Shown one piece after another: positions 37,339-50,453 of a stretch of DNA of 64,000 nt. Made by a program: the position numbers and the translations under genes. How positions within the stretch are numbered: the stretch's first letter is position 1; each line of letters begins with the position of its first letter. The notes below the pieces were generated by a model. It saw only the letters and a program-made list of their open reading frames with translations, was not told where the DNA came from and searched no databases. The DNA is from Sipunculus nudus (lineage: Eukaryota > Annelida > Sipuncula > Golfingiida > Sipunculidae): positions 20,875,079-20,939,078 of the forward strand of contig CM049307.1 in the NCBI GenBank assembly GCA_026874595.1. Reading direction: 5' to 3'.

Positions 37339-37640
37339 TATTGCAGTAAGTGTGGAAGTGACAGTGAACCGCTGCTGGTTATGATTCTCCTGAGGAGCAG
37401 GACGAATTATCAGTGCACTGCCGGGGCTGTTGTAAGAAAATGTTTGGTGGCACAAGCTGTCTGCGATGACATGGGCTTACAGGAGTGGTGGAGTCAGGGC
37501 TGGGAAGAGCTAATTGGTCCAGAGGAGCTGTGCCGGTTTCCAATCTGAATGATTGACCATGCCCAACATCAGATGCCTCCTTCATCCCCTCAGGCTGTGT
37601 CTCCTCAAGCACACTCTGCAGCTAATTGTGAGCCCCCAGA
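37339..37640 (-). promoter_or_regulatory. 5' flank or leader of the peptide gene, with an upstream ORF
   Basis: About 300 bases upstream of the start are richer in GC than the surroundings, as expected for a leader or promoter. On the minus strand, an ATG near 37585 opens a 68-codon frame ending in TAA at 37379, about 40 bases before the main start and in a different frame. CTCCTCAG near 37390 could be a splice acceptor, so the leader may be spliced and the upstream ORF may be absent from mRNA. I see no convincing TATA box. Confidence 0.35.
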
Positions 37641-39529
37641 AGAGTTCATCGTGACAAACAATGCTGCTTTGGCTGCTAACAAATCAGTCATGATTTTTCC
37701 CCCCATGTATTTGTAAATTGATTTATTTTACCACATGTGATAGCAAGGTGTTTTTTTTTTGTACTTGTGTCTTTATTAAGTTACAATAACAAGTGCACTT
37801 TGCCCTAAGGGATGTTTACGCCGACTAGACATGTCAAATTGGCATAAAAGACTATTTAAGGAGAACAAAGTAAAGTGTAATTGCAACTCAAAAGTGTACA
37901 TACAACTGTCTTTATTATACATCTGCCAGGAACAGCTTTGCTCTTCTTTTTCTTTACATCAAGCTTTTTTAGCTCAGCTGACTGAAAGTCAACTGAGGTA
38001 TAGGAATGGTGCTTTGTCTGTCGTCTGTCTGGGCATCCAGCCATTTGTTAGCAGGGCACAAATCATAACTGCTAACCCTAAAAACTTGTAACTGATATCC
38101 AGGTAGGTTATCAAAGAAACCTACCTGCAAACCTGAAATTAGGTCACTGCCACCTGTATCCTCTGAGCTATGGGGTTTGTAAGAACCCCCCACAATTATT
38201 AAAAATTTTATACAAAACCTCAAGTATCTTGATAATTAATGCATGGATTGCCATGAATCTTGCCTTGAATATTGACCATGACTAGTATGTATGTTCCAGA
38301 AACTGGTGGCACCATGTGTTCTTTTTCTCAGCTGTGGATCCATCTAGTGTCCTGAATCCCAGTTTCTTTATTGATTATGATTGGTTTCTTAAGTTCCTGA
38401 AGATTGGTGGCGTTACCTGTTTTTTTTTAAAACAAATGAGTGGTTTTGATATTAGGCAGTCCTGAAGTGTGATAATAGGTTTTTAATTGAAATTCGAGGT
38501 TTTTCCTTAATATCTCGAAGGAACAAAGTTATATTGACCCAATTTTTGGTATAATAGGAGACTTATCTGTTTTTCTTAATATTAAATTACCAGAATTATT
38601 ATCCTATATATTTTCTATATATGTGCCAGAAATTAAGTCTGTTAAGTGTAATTTCTTTAAAATATAGGTCCGAACATAATGGACTTTGTAAAATGTCAGG
38701 AAAAACATTTACTCACTACACATGAAAAATTTTGAAACTAGAGACTTTTTCCCCCAAATATATAACTTTGTTTCATTAAGATTCAAATGTTTACCCAAAA
38801 ATAGATCTGAATTTGGTAGTTTTTTAAGTTTTTAGCATAAAAATTAAATCAATACCTTAAATTTTGCCCAACATGGCACATTTTTAGCTCAGCTTAGACC
38901 ATGGTGCCCTTGTTTCTATTTTTAGCGAACCTGTGAGCTAATCAATGGTGTTGCGTCATCTGTCGTCTGGCGTCCAATGGGCATTGTCCTTCATCAGTAC
39001 GTTAACCCATACTATCTCGAAAAAGACAGGAGCTAGCTAGCATCACAAAATTTTATGCAAAAAATTAGCCACCTACATTGACCTGTTTTTATTGGCAAAA
39101 ACCTCATTATTTTAGCCTCTTTCAGCTTAAAAATGTTTATGAGTAAACTGTCAAGTTGAATCGCTCAGTTTTTATAATAATTATAAAAGGACATAGTTCT
39201 TTCAATAATATAAGAATAGATTGAGTTTTTTGAGTCTTGAAAAGCTCAAGTTGGTCTTATGGCCATTATCAAGTCTATTTCAAACTGACGACTGCAATCA
39301 TGTTCTTCTACAAAATTGTTGCTTCAGTTATAACTTCTGTAACATTTCACAAAAAATTATTCCTAAGTGGCCTTTGTTCAAGTTTACTTGAATGATTTTT
39401 GGCAGAATTTTTGGACCTTTAACAATGAAAGGACATCTAATGAGTATTATGTGATCACCTCATGGGTGTCATGCCCCTCAGGGCTGCAAGTGGAGCCAAT
39501 CTGTGAGCTTATGCAATGTTGTGTCTACT

Positions 39530-39865
39530 ATTTCAGATTTTGCAACAGGCCAAAGGTCAGTCTGGATTTATTTATAGCTTTGGCAGACTGCCAACTGTAT
39601 CAGATTAGGCAGCAGGTCAAGAGTTCATTCAGTGCAGCCAGGTATAGGTCAAGAGTTCACTCAGTGCAGTAGCTGCATTCTATTTATAGCTTTTGCAGAC
39701 TGCCCACTTCATCAGATTTGGCACCAAAGTTCAGCCTGGATCTATTTTTAGCTTTTGTAGACTGCCAACTGTGTCAGATTATGCAACAGGTCAAAAGTTC
39801 ACTCAGTCTAGCCAAGTGCAGGTCAAGAATTCACTCAGTGCCGTTGCTTGAGTCAGCAATTTGTC
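39530..39865. repeat. Irregular tandem repeat
   Basis: Words such as GACTGCCAACTGT(A/G)TCAGAT and CAGGTCAAGAGTTCA(C/T)TCAGT recur three or four times at uneven spacing. Confidence 0.65.
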
Positions 39866-40004
39866 ACAGTTCACTTGGGGCAACTGCCTTTCTCACATAA
39901 GCCTGGTCAGCCCAGTGCACTCGACTCAAGTTAAGTTTGCTGTATTGGCTTGATATTTTGACCTGCCTATGCGTCTTTGAAGGCTTTCTCATTACAAGAG
40001 AGGT

Positions 40005-40300
40005 GTCATCACCTGCAATGACTTTTGCTCAGTGTATGTGCCTGCTTATTTCTACTGATGAATTTGATATATCAGCCTGAAATAGGGCATATTTATACAT
40101 ATCGGATAGCTTTGTTGTACACAAGACTGGTGGTGCCACCTACAATAATTTTTGCACAGTGTATGGCCCAGCTTATTTCTCAAGAGGGGTATTATATATC
40201 AGTCTGAAATTGGGCATATGTATATATCTCTTATAGCTTTGTTGTATACAAAACTGGTGGTGCCAGCTACAGTCATTTTTGTGTTGTGTGCACCCAAGCC
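40005..40300. repeat. ~125-bp tandem repeat
   Basis: Blocks containing CACCTGCAATGACTTTTGC or CACCTACAATAATTTTTGC, then CAGTGTATG, then GCTTATTTCT, lie about 125 bases apart, with a partial third copy at about 40259. Confidence 0.7.
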
Positions 40301-41575
40301 AGAATTTCAGCAGTGATATTTGTGTAATTGTTTCTTATTCAAAATGTTTAGTACTTACATTGTTCATATACAGGTTACACGTGTACTTGAAAAGTAATGG
40401 TCCAGCATTGAAGCATTATACCTGGTGTATATTCCATGGAACAGGTTCTCATTAGGCCTGTAGGCCTTGTTGATGTGCTTTTTCCCCTATATGCGACTGC
40501 CAAATTAATTTGGCAATCAGACTCACAACTGTGGTTTCATCTATGTCCTTAAACCTTGTGTGTTTATTAGGACCCTGCTTGAATAAGTGGATGCCTTATA
40601 TAATCACCCTGTCTGTCTTTCTGTCTGTCCATCTTTCTGTATATTTCTGTCAAATTTGTTTCCTGATGATAACTCCAGTTTGGATTGACATAATGATTTC
40701 AAACTTGATTTATATATGGCCCACCTCTAAAGCAAGAACTATATTTTTTTGGATCATGAGGTTAGAGGTCAAGGTCACAAGACCCACTTCTTTAAAAAGA
40801 TTGTGGATTTATTTTAAGCCAAAATTTTCATAGCAAACCTTTCATCTTCCAGATAATGCTTACCTGCAAAAAATGGAAGAAACATATGGATTTTGGGGTT
40901 CAAAGTTCAAGGTCACAGAGGCCATCCATACATTAGTTTCCACCTGATAACACCAGTTTGGATTGAAATATTGGTTTCAAACTTGACTTATATTTTGCCT
41001 ACCACTAAAGTGAGAACTTTGTCTATTTTGGGGTCATGAGATCAAAGGTAAAGGTCACAGGATTCACTACTTTAGAAAGATTGTGGATGCATTTTAAGCC
41101 AAACTTTACATTACAAACCTGGCTCACATGCCAATAGCTGAAGTTTCCTTTTGATCTTAGGGTCATCAGGTCAAAGGTCATGGTCACAGGGTCCATCCAT
41201 TATTCACAAATTAGTTCATTGATGATAACTCCAATTTGGGTAGACAGGTTGGCTTCAAAGTGATCATATGACCCATATTTTGAAAAGTTCATAAACATAT
41301 CCTTAAAGACAAATTCAGCTAAGTGTCGAGACCCATGGGTCTCAAGTTATACTCTACTATTTTGTCTCATGACTGTGACCAGGTCCCAAGTATATATGCA
41401 CATGTACTGTATATACTTTATTTTATTTGCACAGTATTCTCAGTTCAAAACATATTTAAGTGAATTTTAGGCACACACAATCACAGTGATGGCTTGTTCA
41501 GTACCCTAAACAGTAAACTTCAATTAAGTAAAATGATTAGTCCAGTTGTACGCTACAAGATTTTTAGCTCAGCTG

Positions 41576-44500
41576 ACTATAGGTCATTTGAGCTATAGTC
41601 GTGGTCCATTGTCCGTCGTCCGTCCGTCTGTCTGTCCGTCCCCCCTTCCGTCTGGATGTCCATCTAAGACTGGCACGTTTCGACTACGTTGGACCTACGA
41701 ATCTGAAATTCAGCATACAGTTAGATGTCCCAAAAATCTCCTACCATGCGAAAAATTGGGTCATTAGGACTTCATTCCTTTGAGATATTAAGAAAAAACC
41801 TCAATTTTTTATTAGAAATCTATTTTCACACTTCCGGACCGCCTAATATCAAAACCACTCATCTAGTTTTCTTCATATTTACCATAAATATTCCTCTATA
41901 TAGTTCCTATGTACATGCCAGATATTAAGTCAGTATTATATAATTTAAAAAAGTTATGGGCCCAAACATAATGGACTTTTTAAAAAAATCAGGGAGATAT
42001 TTGGTCACTTAAGACCAAAAGTGTTAAAGGTAGGGACTTTTTTCAAGTAATACAACTTTAATTAATCAAAATTTAATTTTATACCAAAAATTAGATCAAA
42101 ATCTGTTTAAATTTTTTTAAATATTGGCAAAAATATAAAATTGATACCTTTAATTTAGCCCAACTTTGGCCACGGCACGTTTTTTTCCTGTAAGTACTGT
42201 GGATTTAATTTTCACAGCATGTATACATAAGGATTTAATCTGTTAAAATCTGAAATTTGAAAATAAAAGCTGCAAAATTAGGTTAGTTATTGAATTTTTT
42301 TGGAGGCTCTTGTTGTATTCCCTTACATTGTCAAGCAGTCCACTTTGATGACTGTAGGTCATTCAGTACACATCTCTATGCTCCCCAGGCTGTTGGCATA
42401 ATTTTAGATGTCCCCAAAATCTCCTACCATACTGAAAATTGGGTCAATAGGACTTTGTTCCCTTCGAGATATTAAGGAAAAAAAAACTCCTTTTTCCATA
42501 AAAAAGCTATTGTTACACTTCAAGGCTGCCTAATATCAAAACCACTGATCTGTTTTTGATCGTATTTAGTATTCACATTCTTTCATACATTTTCTAAGAA
42601 CATACCAAAAATTAGGTCAGTATTGGGTATTATTTTGAAGTTATGGGCCAAAACATAATGCAATTTTTTTTTAAAAATCAGGAAATATATTTACATACCT
42701 AACATGAGAATTGCTGAACTTAGAGACTTTTTTCAGGAATATAACTTTATTTAATCAAGATTCAATTGTTTACCCAAAATTAGATCTGAATTTTGCAAAT
42801 TTTTCAAGTTATTAGCATAAATAAAAAATCAATACCTTACATTTTGTCCAACTTTGGCACTGTTGATTTAATTTTCACAGCATATATATATAAGGATTTA
42901 ATCTTTTAAAATCTGAAATTTCAAAGAAATTGATTGGAAAGAATAGCTTTTAATCATGTTTTCATACACCATGTCAAGTGTTGTTTACATCTAGCCCACC
43001 TAGTAGTACAGCCTTCACTTGCATTATGTAACCCACCCCAGGCAGCTTGCCTTGGGTCAGCCTGGCCACTACCAGCAGGCTTCCCCTCTGCCCTGCACCG
43101 CCCCCCCCCCCCCCAGACGGTGCATTAACTAGATGAATGTTATTATTTTCTGTATTTGATTCATTCTTATTCTAGGCTATGCTACATTTTAGATTTTGTA
43201 TTGTACCACCAGGGTTACAATGATTAAAGTGTACATTTAATTGTGTCCACAAAGTGGTGTATTGCTATGAAAGTGTGGATGTTCATCAGATAAGTAATTC
43301 CTTACTTCAGAAGAGTAAAAACTTCACCAGGTGTGAAATTGACTATTAATTCCAGTAATGAATTAAAACTGGGATAGTAATTAGCACAATGATATTGTTT
43401 GTCCTTCATTCAACCAACAGTGTGTATACTTTATTTGAAAAGATGTTTTAATTTATCAAATTTACTTTTATTTTATTTTGGTGAATAAAATTAAGCATGT
43501 ACTGAAAACTCCAATGTGCAAAACTTTTTAATAGTGATTCAAGGAATATTCTTGTAGATGCCATGTTGTGGCATTATTTTCTTTTAAATTCAGTTTAAAC
43601 ATTTATGATTTAAAAATAATAAAATATATGTGTATGCATAATATGACCCAATATGAGCTACACTCTGGATATATGATGATTGCAACTTTTGCAACAATTC
43701 TAATATTTTAACTTATAGTTTCATTTTTTTTACTCTGAATATATAATGATTGCAACTTTTGCAACAATTCTAATATTTTAACTTATATTTTCAGGTTTTT
43801 TTTTATTAAAAATTTATAAATCCTGTAAATAAAAAAGTGATTCAGATAAAAACTTCTTAATGGAAAAAGTGGATATGCTTAAAAAAATAGGATTATATAT
43901 AAACTTAAATGCATTATTCCCTTGAAAGTGAAATAAAGGTATTAGTCCATTCTGTCCACTTGCCTGTCCATCTGTAAATTTTCATATGCATCACAGTATC
44001 TCAAAATTTTACTGTTTTTCTTCATGACAGTCTTGTCAGAGTATTAGTTTGCAATCATATATTTAGAACTTTACTATAACCAAGTAGGAGGGCCACTTTC
44101 CTCTTAGCTTTTCATATTCTTATATAAATGTGCTGCCCTCACTTTTCCCTTCTCCAAACCCCATCCCAAAGTCAGCCTCAGTAAGCAAGAACAAGATGAA
44201 TCAGATATATTCATACTTAATATTTTGTATAACTTTTTGTCCATAGGTACCTATGTACATGCCAGAAATTATGTCAATATTGTGTAATATGTAGACATAG
44301 TGGGCATCACAATAATGTACCTTGTCAAGACTAAAGAGATATTGTGTCATACAGTCACAAATTCATAAATCACTTTATCAGCATAGTTAATCATAACATC
44401 ATATCTGTCAAATTGAAAGCTTACAGACTACCATACACAATAGATCCTTCAACAAATAGCCTTATCATCATTCTACTACTGCTTATTACTGCTGTCATTG

Positions 44501-44760
44501 CATTCATATTTGCTCAAATATATCACAATTTTCAACCCCTCCTAAATAAATAAAAAATAAACCACTATATTTGACTCTATTAATCCATCAGTCAGGTAAT
44601 TTCATTTATCATTCACTCACATATTACATTACATTCCTTTATAATAGCCCAACATGTCCATGATATTCATAAGCTTTATCGACTCGATATAGTATCACAG
44701 TGGAGAAACATTTATAGTCCAATCACGATCAGCTGAGCGCCGTGACCCATGGGTCCCTTG
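41576..44760 (+). mobile_element. AGCTCAGCTGAC element, copy 3 (complete-looking, variant interior)
   Basis: The hairpin at 41576-41604 has one weakened outer pair. The internal module is duplicated (about 41710 and 42403). The end is CAGCTGAGCGCCGTGACCCA with the intact GACCCATGGGTC palindrome, finishing at 44760. From about 43130 to 43390 it matches 59385-59640 rather than copies 1 and 2, so it belongs to another subfamily. A run of 14 C lies at 43100-43114. There is no transposase. Confidence 0.65.
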
Positions 44761-46594
44761 TCTACCATGCATGAAAACGTGTGATACTCTTCATCAGGGG
44801 ATTATTTGTGAAACAGCACCAATTTATTTTATTACAGAATTATGTCTAAGCTTACTGGAAAGTTATGGCATTTCATGGGGATTGTTTGAAGACATTTCCC
44901 CTCAAAGGTGCAATTTCATCAGATTAGTGTTTGAGTCAGTAGTGTTCAGTCAAGGGTTTTAGATTTTGGACAAGAGGCTTTTAAGTAAATAATGGATTTG
45001 CACCTTTTTGTTCCATAACATATCCATCATACTTTATGGAACTCTCTTTCCACCGGTATTAGTGCCTGTGCACTATAATAAGTGTGCTATAAAGTTGATG
45101 GCTTGTTTTCTGTCATGCACCATACTAGTTTTGTGACTACATAAAAGTTTATAATCCTAGAACAGTTGGTTGGAAAAAACTGAACCTGGACAGCGATGTC
45201 TCTTATTTCCTATAGATGCCCTTTCATGATCGTGTGTTCAGGAAATCACAGTATAAGTGAGTGACATCAATTTGTCAATCACCGTATCTTCTTTTATTAA
45301 ACTGTGTGTGCAGTTATGAAAGATATTGCCATTTCTTCACACGGATCATATACCTTGTGAAATTGAATATAGGAAGTGACATTTGGGTTATATAATATTT
45401 CAGGATTTTTACCATTATCAAAATGTTTATCTTAGCCTCCTCAGTGGCTTTATTTAAAAACAAAATGGTATTCTTAAGATTTCTATAACCAGTACTGAAG
45501 TATATAGTTGAAGCAGCTTTCAGCTGATTTCATCCCTATCTATATAATTTCCAAGATAAATAAAATATGAAAATTTAACAGGTTATTTCACATTTAAAAG
45601 ACATGAAAATCAGACTCCTTCACTATTTCATCTTTATACGGTGTAAGCTGCTGGGAGACTTGGCATTATGTTTTTGGTCTGATCTCCTGGTTGATCATGC
45701 AGCGGGTCAGATAATCCCCCTAATTGTTGATCTTAGTACGTGAGCTTCAGATAACAGCCAGGCACGAGGAACACGTCCAATCATTTGTGTAAAGATTATT
45801 CAGTACATACAGTATGATGATCACTGACTCTTCTCTAGTCAGTGGGGGCAGAGTGTTTTGTTAGGTTAGACAGAGAAGAAAGCTCTTTATTTGAACAACA
45901 GGACCAGTGGCCTGTGGTCTGCTGATAATGTTTTATATTTGTTTGGGAGGGCAGGGTAGTGTGAACATAAGCCTTCCACTATGTGATAAGCATAATAATA
46001 CAAACTGGATGGCTAAACCACTGACACATTCACACGTAAAATGTATTGTATAAATAAAGTGCTTGTGTGTAATATTTAGGTTTCCAAGTAGAGTCTGGAG
46101 ACCAGAAAAAGAACATTCCCAGGGTGGTTCTGATGTTTCAAAGTAGCCTAGGGACCTCATGCAACTTCAGGACTGTTAACTGCTAGATAATTACATCCGA
46201 AGAGATTTCTTTTCATTTCCACCTAGTACAAAATTGATTAAAACTAGTAATAATTGAGAAGGTTGTGATCAAACTCAGTTTATTTTTATTTGTTTAGTGA
46301 ATTTTCCAACACCTTAACCTCAGGGCTTTTATAGCTTAAAGACCACTTGGACTTACAAAGTTTTCAGGTTCTTTTTACAAATATATGTGAGCTCTTACCT
46401 GTTATCCATAATTGTTATACAATGACCTTCATCTTCAGACATTTAAACCTGTTTCTAAGTACGAGTTGTGCTGAGAACATGGTCCTCATGTACCAACTAA
46501 TACAGGCATTATATTGGTTTCTGATTTTACTTAGTTACTTCAAATCAAATACTTTAAATTTGAACTGAATGTTATTTAAATTCATATTTTTTAG
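44761..46594. other. Gene-free stretch upstream of the TRAF7 exon
   Basis: No exon of the WD40 protein could be found here, although it lies directly 5' of 46595. A less AT-rich patch at about 45640-45860 could be regulatory, but nothing specific is visible. Confidence 0.45.
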
Positions 46595-46714
46595 GTTTGG
46601 AGTTTGGACAATATGATTTGCAGCCAGACCCTAGCTCGTCATGCTGGAAGTGTTGCATGTCTGGTGGCAGCAAAGGGACGTGTCTTCTCCGGAGCTGTGG
46701 ACAGCACAATTAAG
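46595..46714 (+). CDS. TRAF7: TRAF7-like penultimate exon, last WD40 blade
   Basis: After a TTTTTTAG acceptor, 40 codons are open and end at AAG|GTGTGT. They read [16 protein letters not shown], then [11 protein letters not shown], then [13 protein letters not shown]. This closely matches the C-terminal WD40 blade of TRAF7 as I know it from vertebrates, where the same block (VWSMDNMICTQTLLRH and [13 protein letters not shown]) precedes a few final residues. TRAF7 is a RING, zinc-finger and WD40 E3 ubiquitin ligase that acts with MEKK3 in stress-kinase signalling. The exon is phase 0 at both ends. The RING and the other six blades are not visible in this window. Confidence 0.9.
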
Positions 46715-49700
46715 GTGTGTCCTCCCAACGTACCATATTCACATGTGAATATTTCATGGCTATAAATATAAAAGCTACTTACTGTTTTGAAATTCATAAC
46801 CTTTATGCTACAATTACAAAACAGATATGTAAGATTGTATGCCTCATGCAAAAATTGAAGAAAACACAATGTTATATATTCCTCTCTCACACACATTCAT
46901 GTACATTTTATTCTTCCACCATCAATAAACAGACCTTCACACTTGGCTCAGGGCTGAAAATTGGCAAATTTTTACTGGCCAGTTTTCAATAATATGTTTG
47001 AAAATGATAAAGTAATGCACAGCTTCTACTTATTTTCCAGAATGCAACTCAATTATCTTCTAAAATCATTTCTCACAAGTTAGTTATCATTGATTAAGTA
47101 ATGTCCTTGTCTGTTACTGTAGAGACTGAACTCCAGAAAACCCCCCAAAATAATTTCTTTCAGTGAACTTATCATTGATTTTGCAATGTTCTTATGTATT
47201 AAAGTAAACATGGTTTGATTGAATGGTGTTAAACTTGGTAAGTCCACTATTGTAACAGGCTTCACCAGGGACAATCTGAAATGTTGAAAGGTGTCATTAA
47301 CAGTGAAACCCCTGCCTGGGTATGAGGACCCAGGACACAGGTGCGTGGTGTATTACAGGCTCTTGGAAGAGCTTTGCCGAATCAGTTGAGGTTGGACACC
47401 CAAGTAAAGTCAATGATCTGAGTCTGATTGTGGGTCCTCAGGGAAGCGTCTTGTTGTCTGGCCTTTTATTTTAACACCCACCAGGATCCGGAGATCAATT
47501 AACAGTGCAAGTTACTATGACACTCAGTGTCAGACATTGTAATTACTGGTAGTACATTGATGGAGGCATCTCCAGTCTTGTGTGGCCTGCTACCAACATC
47601 TGCAGCCCTCCCACACCTGAGAAACAAAGGCTATTGGAGAGGAATTAGTAGAATCCTGACCCATGGAATATAATTACTGCAAAATTTTAAGAATTGATAC
47701 ACAAATGCTTTTAGAGAACAAAGAATATATACATATTTCTCTTTTGATATTATTTATTATGCTATCTAATAGTGATATTTTTATTAAATATAGATATGAT
47801 TTATCCTGACACACTTACTGGCATTTTGAACAGTTACACTTTCAGTTACTGTAACAGCTTTGACACCACATAATGCCCTGTTATTTCAGAGAAAATGTCT
47901 GTTAATTCAAATAAAGGAAATTTAGTCAGGTGTTCAGCCTTTTTAAGTAGAGTAATTACATTTCTAGCTTTGATTTTGTGAAGACATAGTTAAGTTGAAT
48001 ATCACCGTTCCTTCTCTCATCACCTCCAGAAAAAACGTATAGTGTCACGTGTTTCTGGTTTATGCTTATCCATCACAGAGTGCTTCAGAAGTGAGGATAT
48101 TCATTCTTACACCTCCAAATGGTTCAGTAAAAACTGTAGATGTACCAGAAATCAGCCCTTGATTTGCATTCATGGAAGCATGGTTTACACACTTTAAATG
48201 ACACCATATCAGTTAGCTGATCCCAAGTGGCCACTGAAGTGTCATGGAGAAAATATCACACCTTTTAACTGAATCTTCCAAAGAAAAAAGTGACTTTTTA
48301 TACTATTCTTGGATAGTATTGGAACAGACTGACTAGCTTGGAGTTATGTAAGTTTCAAAGTTGTAGCTATATTTTCTGGAAAAAAATCTTTGTAATGAGG
48401 GGCTATGGCACAGTTATTACATAATTACCCATGGTCACAACTGTACTTTTATGTTTTTGGCATTCATGTATCTGATAACCTCATCTTTAAGACAATTCCT
48501 ATATTTAATTTTATGTTATTGTGGAGAAAAACTTTCTTTATTCCCAAAGTGCATTTAATAACTATCTGCATGCCATGTCCTCACAGAAGACCCACATCTG
48601 GAGCCAAGTCATTTTCAGTTGTTCTTTAAACACATGAGACATGGCTTTCATACAAGTAGGTCAGTCAAACATGTCAGCTTTAGTCATATTATCACCAGTA
48701 AACATATATCTTAAATTTACTTCTATAGATTTAGATCCTTATCAGACTTCATACTTCATACTTATTTTATGTAAACTTTATTAAATAGAATGTGTATTTT
48801 AATAAATACAGCAGTTTTTACCATTAAATGCTAAAATAAGGATATTATGAAAGATTTTAATTAATTATTTTTATTCTTCATGGACAACACAAAAGTTCTT
48901 TTCCTTTCACTTTACCATGAAGACCCTTCAAAATTAAATATATTGTAAAATATTTTTATGAAAAATGATAATCAGAAAAAAGTTTATTAACTTCATAGGG
49001 ACCAAGTCACAACAGATAATGGAACCCCGTGCTTTAGTATCTGTATCCAGAGTACATATATGGTAATATAATTTTTAAGTCTGCCAGAGATGTCACTTTT
49101 TTTATGTTACTGATACTGTAACCAAGCCCTTTATGTTACATGCCAATTATAAAGGGCTCACTGAAGTGCCTTCCGTGCAACAAAAGTAGCATCCTTTTGA
49201 CTGGCAAAGCAGGGGAAATGTCTAAAATCATTTATTCAGATATATCATCCCTAAGTAACAGACAGATAACGTGAAGATACCGACCTACATGGAGAGAATT
49301 AAATGAACCCACATGGTTTTATTGCCCTGTGGTGCCATAACAGGAATGAGCTCTGCCCTGATCAGTAAAACTCACATAACCCCTTGCACATTAGGGACCT
49401 GTCAGCAATGGTTTCCTTTGCTGGTCCAGACACATTCATATGATATTTTAAGAATTTATATAGCTAGTCCTCTCTGGCTATTTTAAACCTTGTGGTCTCT
49501 TCAAATGAAATTTCTGAGTGGGACCTTGCATGTTTTTTTCAACTACATATACTTTTTGCAGGACAAGAAGGGGCAGCCTTTGTATACTTATGTCTGGTTT
49601 TTCATGTGTTTCCAGCTGATGTAAAAGAAATTCTTTTGTTGACAGAAACATACAGATGGAATCTTTTCAACATCCCTGACAGGCTGAGAAAGTGTTTCTA

Positions 49701-50441
49701 TTTTTGTTCATGTTTGCAAAAACTCAAGAAATACATGGACAAGACAATAAAAAATCCTTATCTATATTAAAATGGTTTTTAACTTTTAAAAATATTTTTA
49801 AAAAGAATATACAGACAAAGGAATACCTCCAAAGCACCTGGGTATTTTTTTCTGAAGGAACTTCTCAGTGCGACAAGTGGAAAAAGAAAACTAAATAAAT
49901 CATGTTTAAATTTATGATAAGTTATTTATGTTTATTAACAGTATCTTCCTTTTTCCCCCAACACATTAAGAGTTATTCAGAAATATTTTAATTTATGATC
50001 AATATATTGAGTTTCATTAAAAGTATCTTCCTCCCCCCCCCCCCAAAAAAAAAAAAAAAAAAAAATCAGAGCTATTTTGAAAATATTTTGTGTTAAACTT
50101 TCTTCCCACCCATAATGACAAAATGTACCTGTAATATTGAATTTAATGAACTACACTTCATAATGGGCAGTGAAATTAAATCAGGTGTTATATATTCTTA
50201 TTAAATATACATGTATTATAAATCAGATTTGAATCTGAAAGGTCAAGTCAATGTCTGGCCAACACTGAAACATACATATGATTATATACATTTTTATATA
50301 CACTTGATTGGTTCACAATTCTTCCCATCGTCGAACCTATTGTGGGATTATAGTCACATGATAAAAATGGTGAGCAGGTCATGTAGTTGGACAGTAATTT
50401 CTTAAATCAAGTTCATTTACTGTTGTTCATGTTACTTTCAG
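46715..50441 (+). other. Last intron of the TRAF7-like gene
   Basis: A GT...AG intron of 3.7 kb. It holds no recognisable gene or full repeat. A less AT-rich patch lies at about 47280-47640. A 56-codon start-less open frame lies at 48028-48198. A run of 12 C followed by about 21 A sits at 50033-50065. Confidence 0.7.
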
Positions 50442-50453
50442 GTTTGGCAGTAA
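50442..50453 (+). CDS. TRAF7: TRAF7-like terminal coding exon (Val-Trp-Gln-stop)
   Basis: A TTACTTTCAG acceptor is followed at once by GTT TGG CAG TAA. This finishes the last WD40 strand as ...STIK-VWQ, at the place where vertebrate TRAF7 ends VWTC. Phase 0 agrees with the donor at 46714. Only nine sense bases are coding, so automatic annotation would easily miss this exon. The intron between the two exons is 3727 bases. Confidence 0.85.
   Translation, partial: VWQ

Larger units (their letters stand above)
37971..41346 (+). mobile_element. AGCTCAGCTGAC element, mosaic copy with rearranged interior
   Basis: It starts with the family hairpin at 37971-37999 (GACT/AGTC arms intact) and ends with CAGCTAAGTGTCGAGACCCA and the palindrome GACCCATGGGTC near 41329-41340. 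The left 430 bases and the part from about 40508 match the element at 63060-64000. Between them lie an inverted internal module (about 38410-38580), a sense piece (about 38590-38870), a second AGCTCAGC start (38885), and tandem blocks at 39530-40300. It appears to be several elements nested or recombined. Confidence 0.6.
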
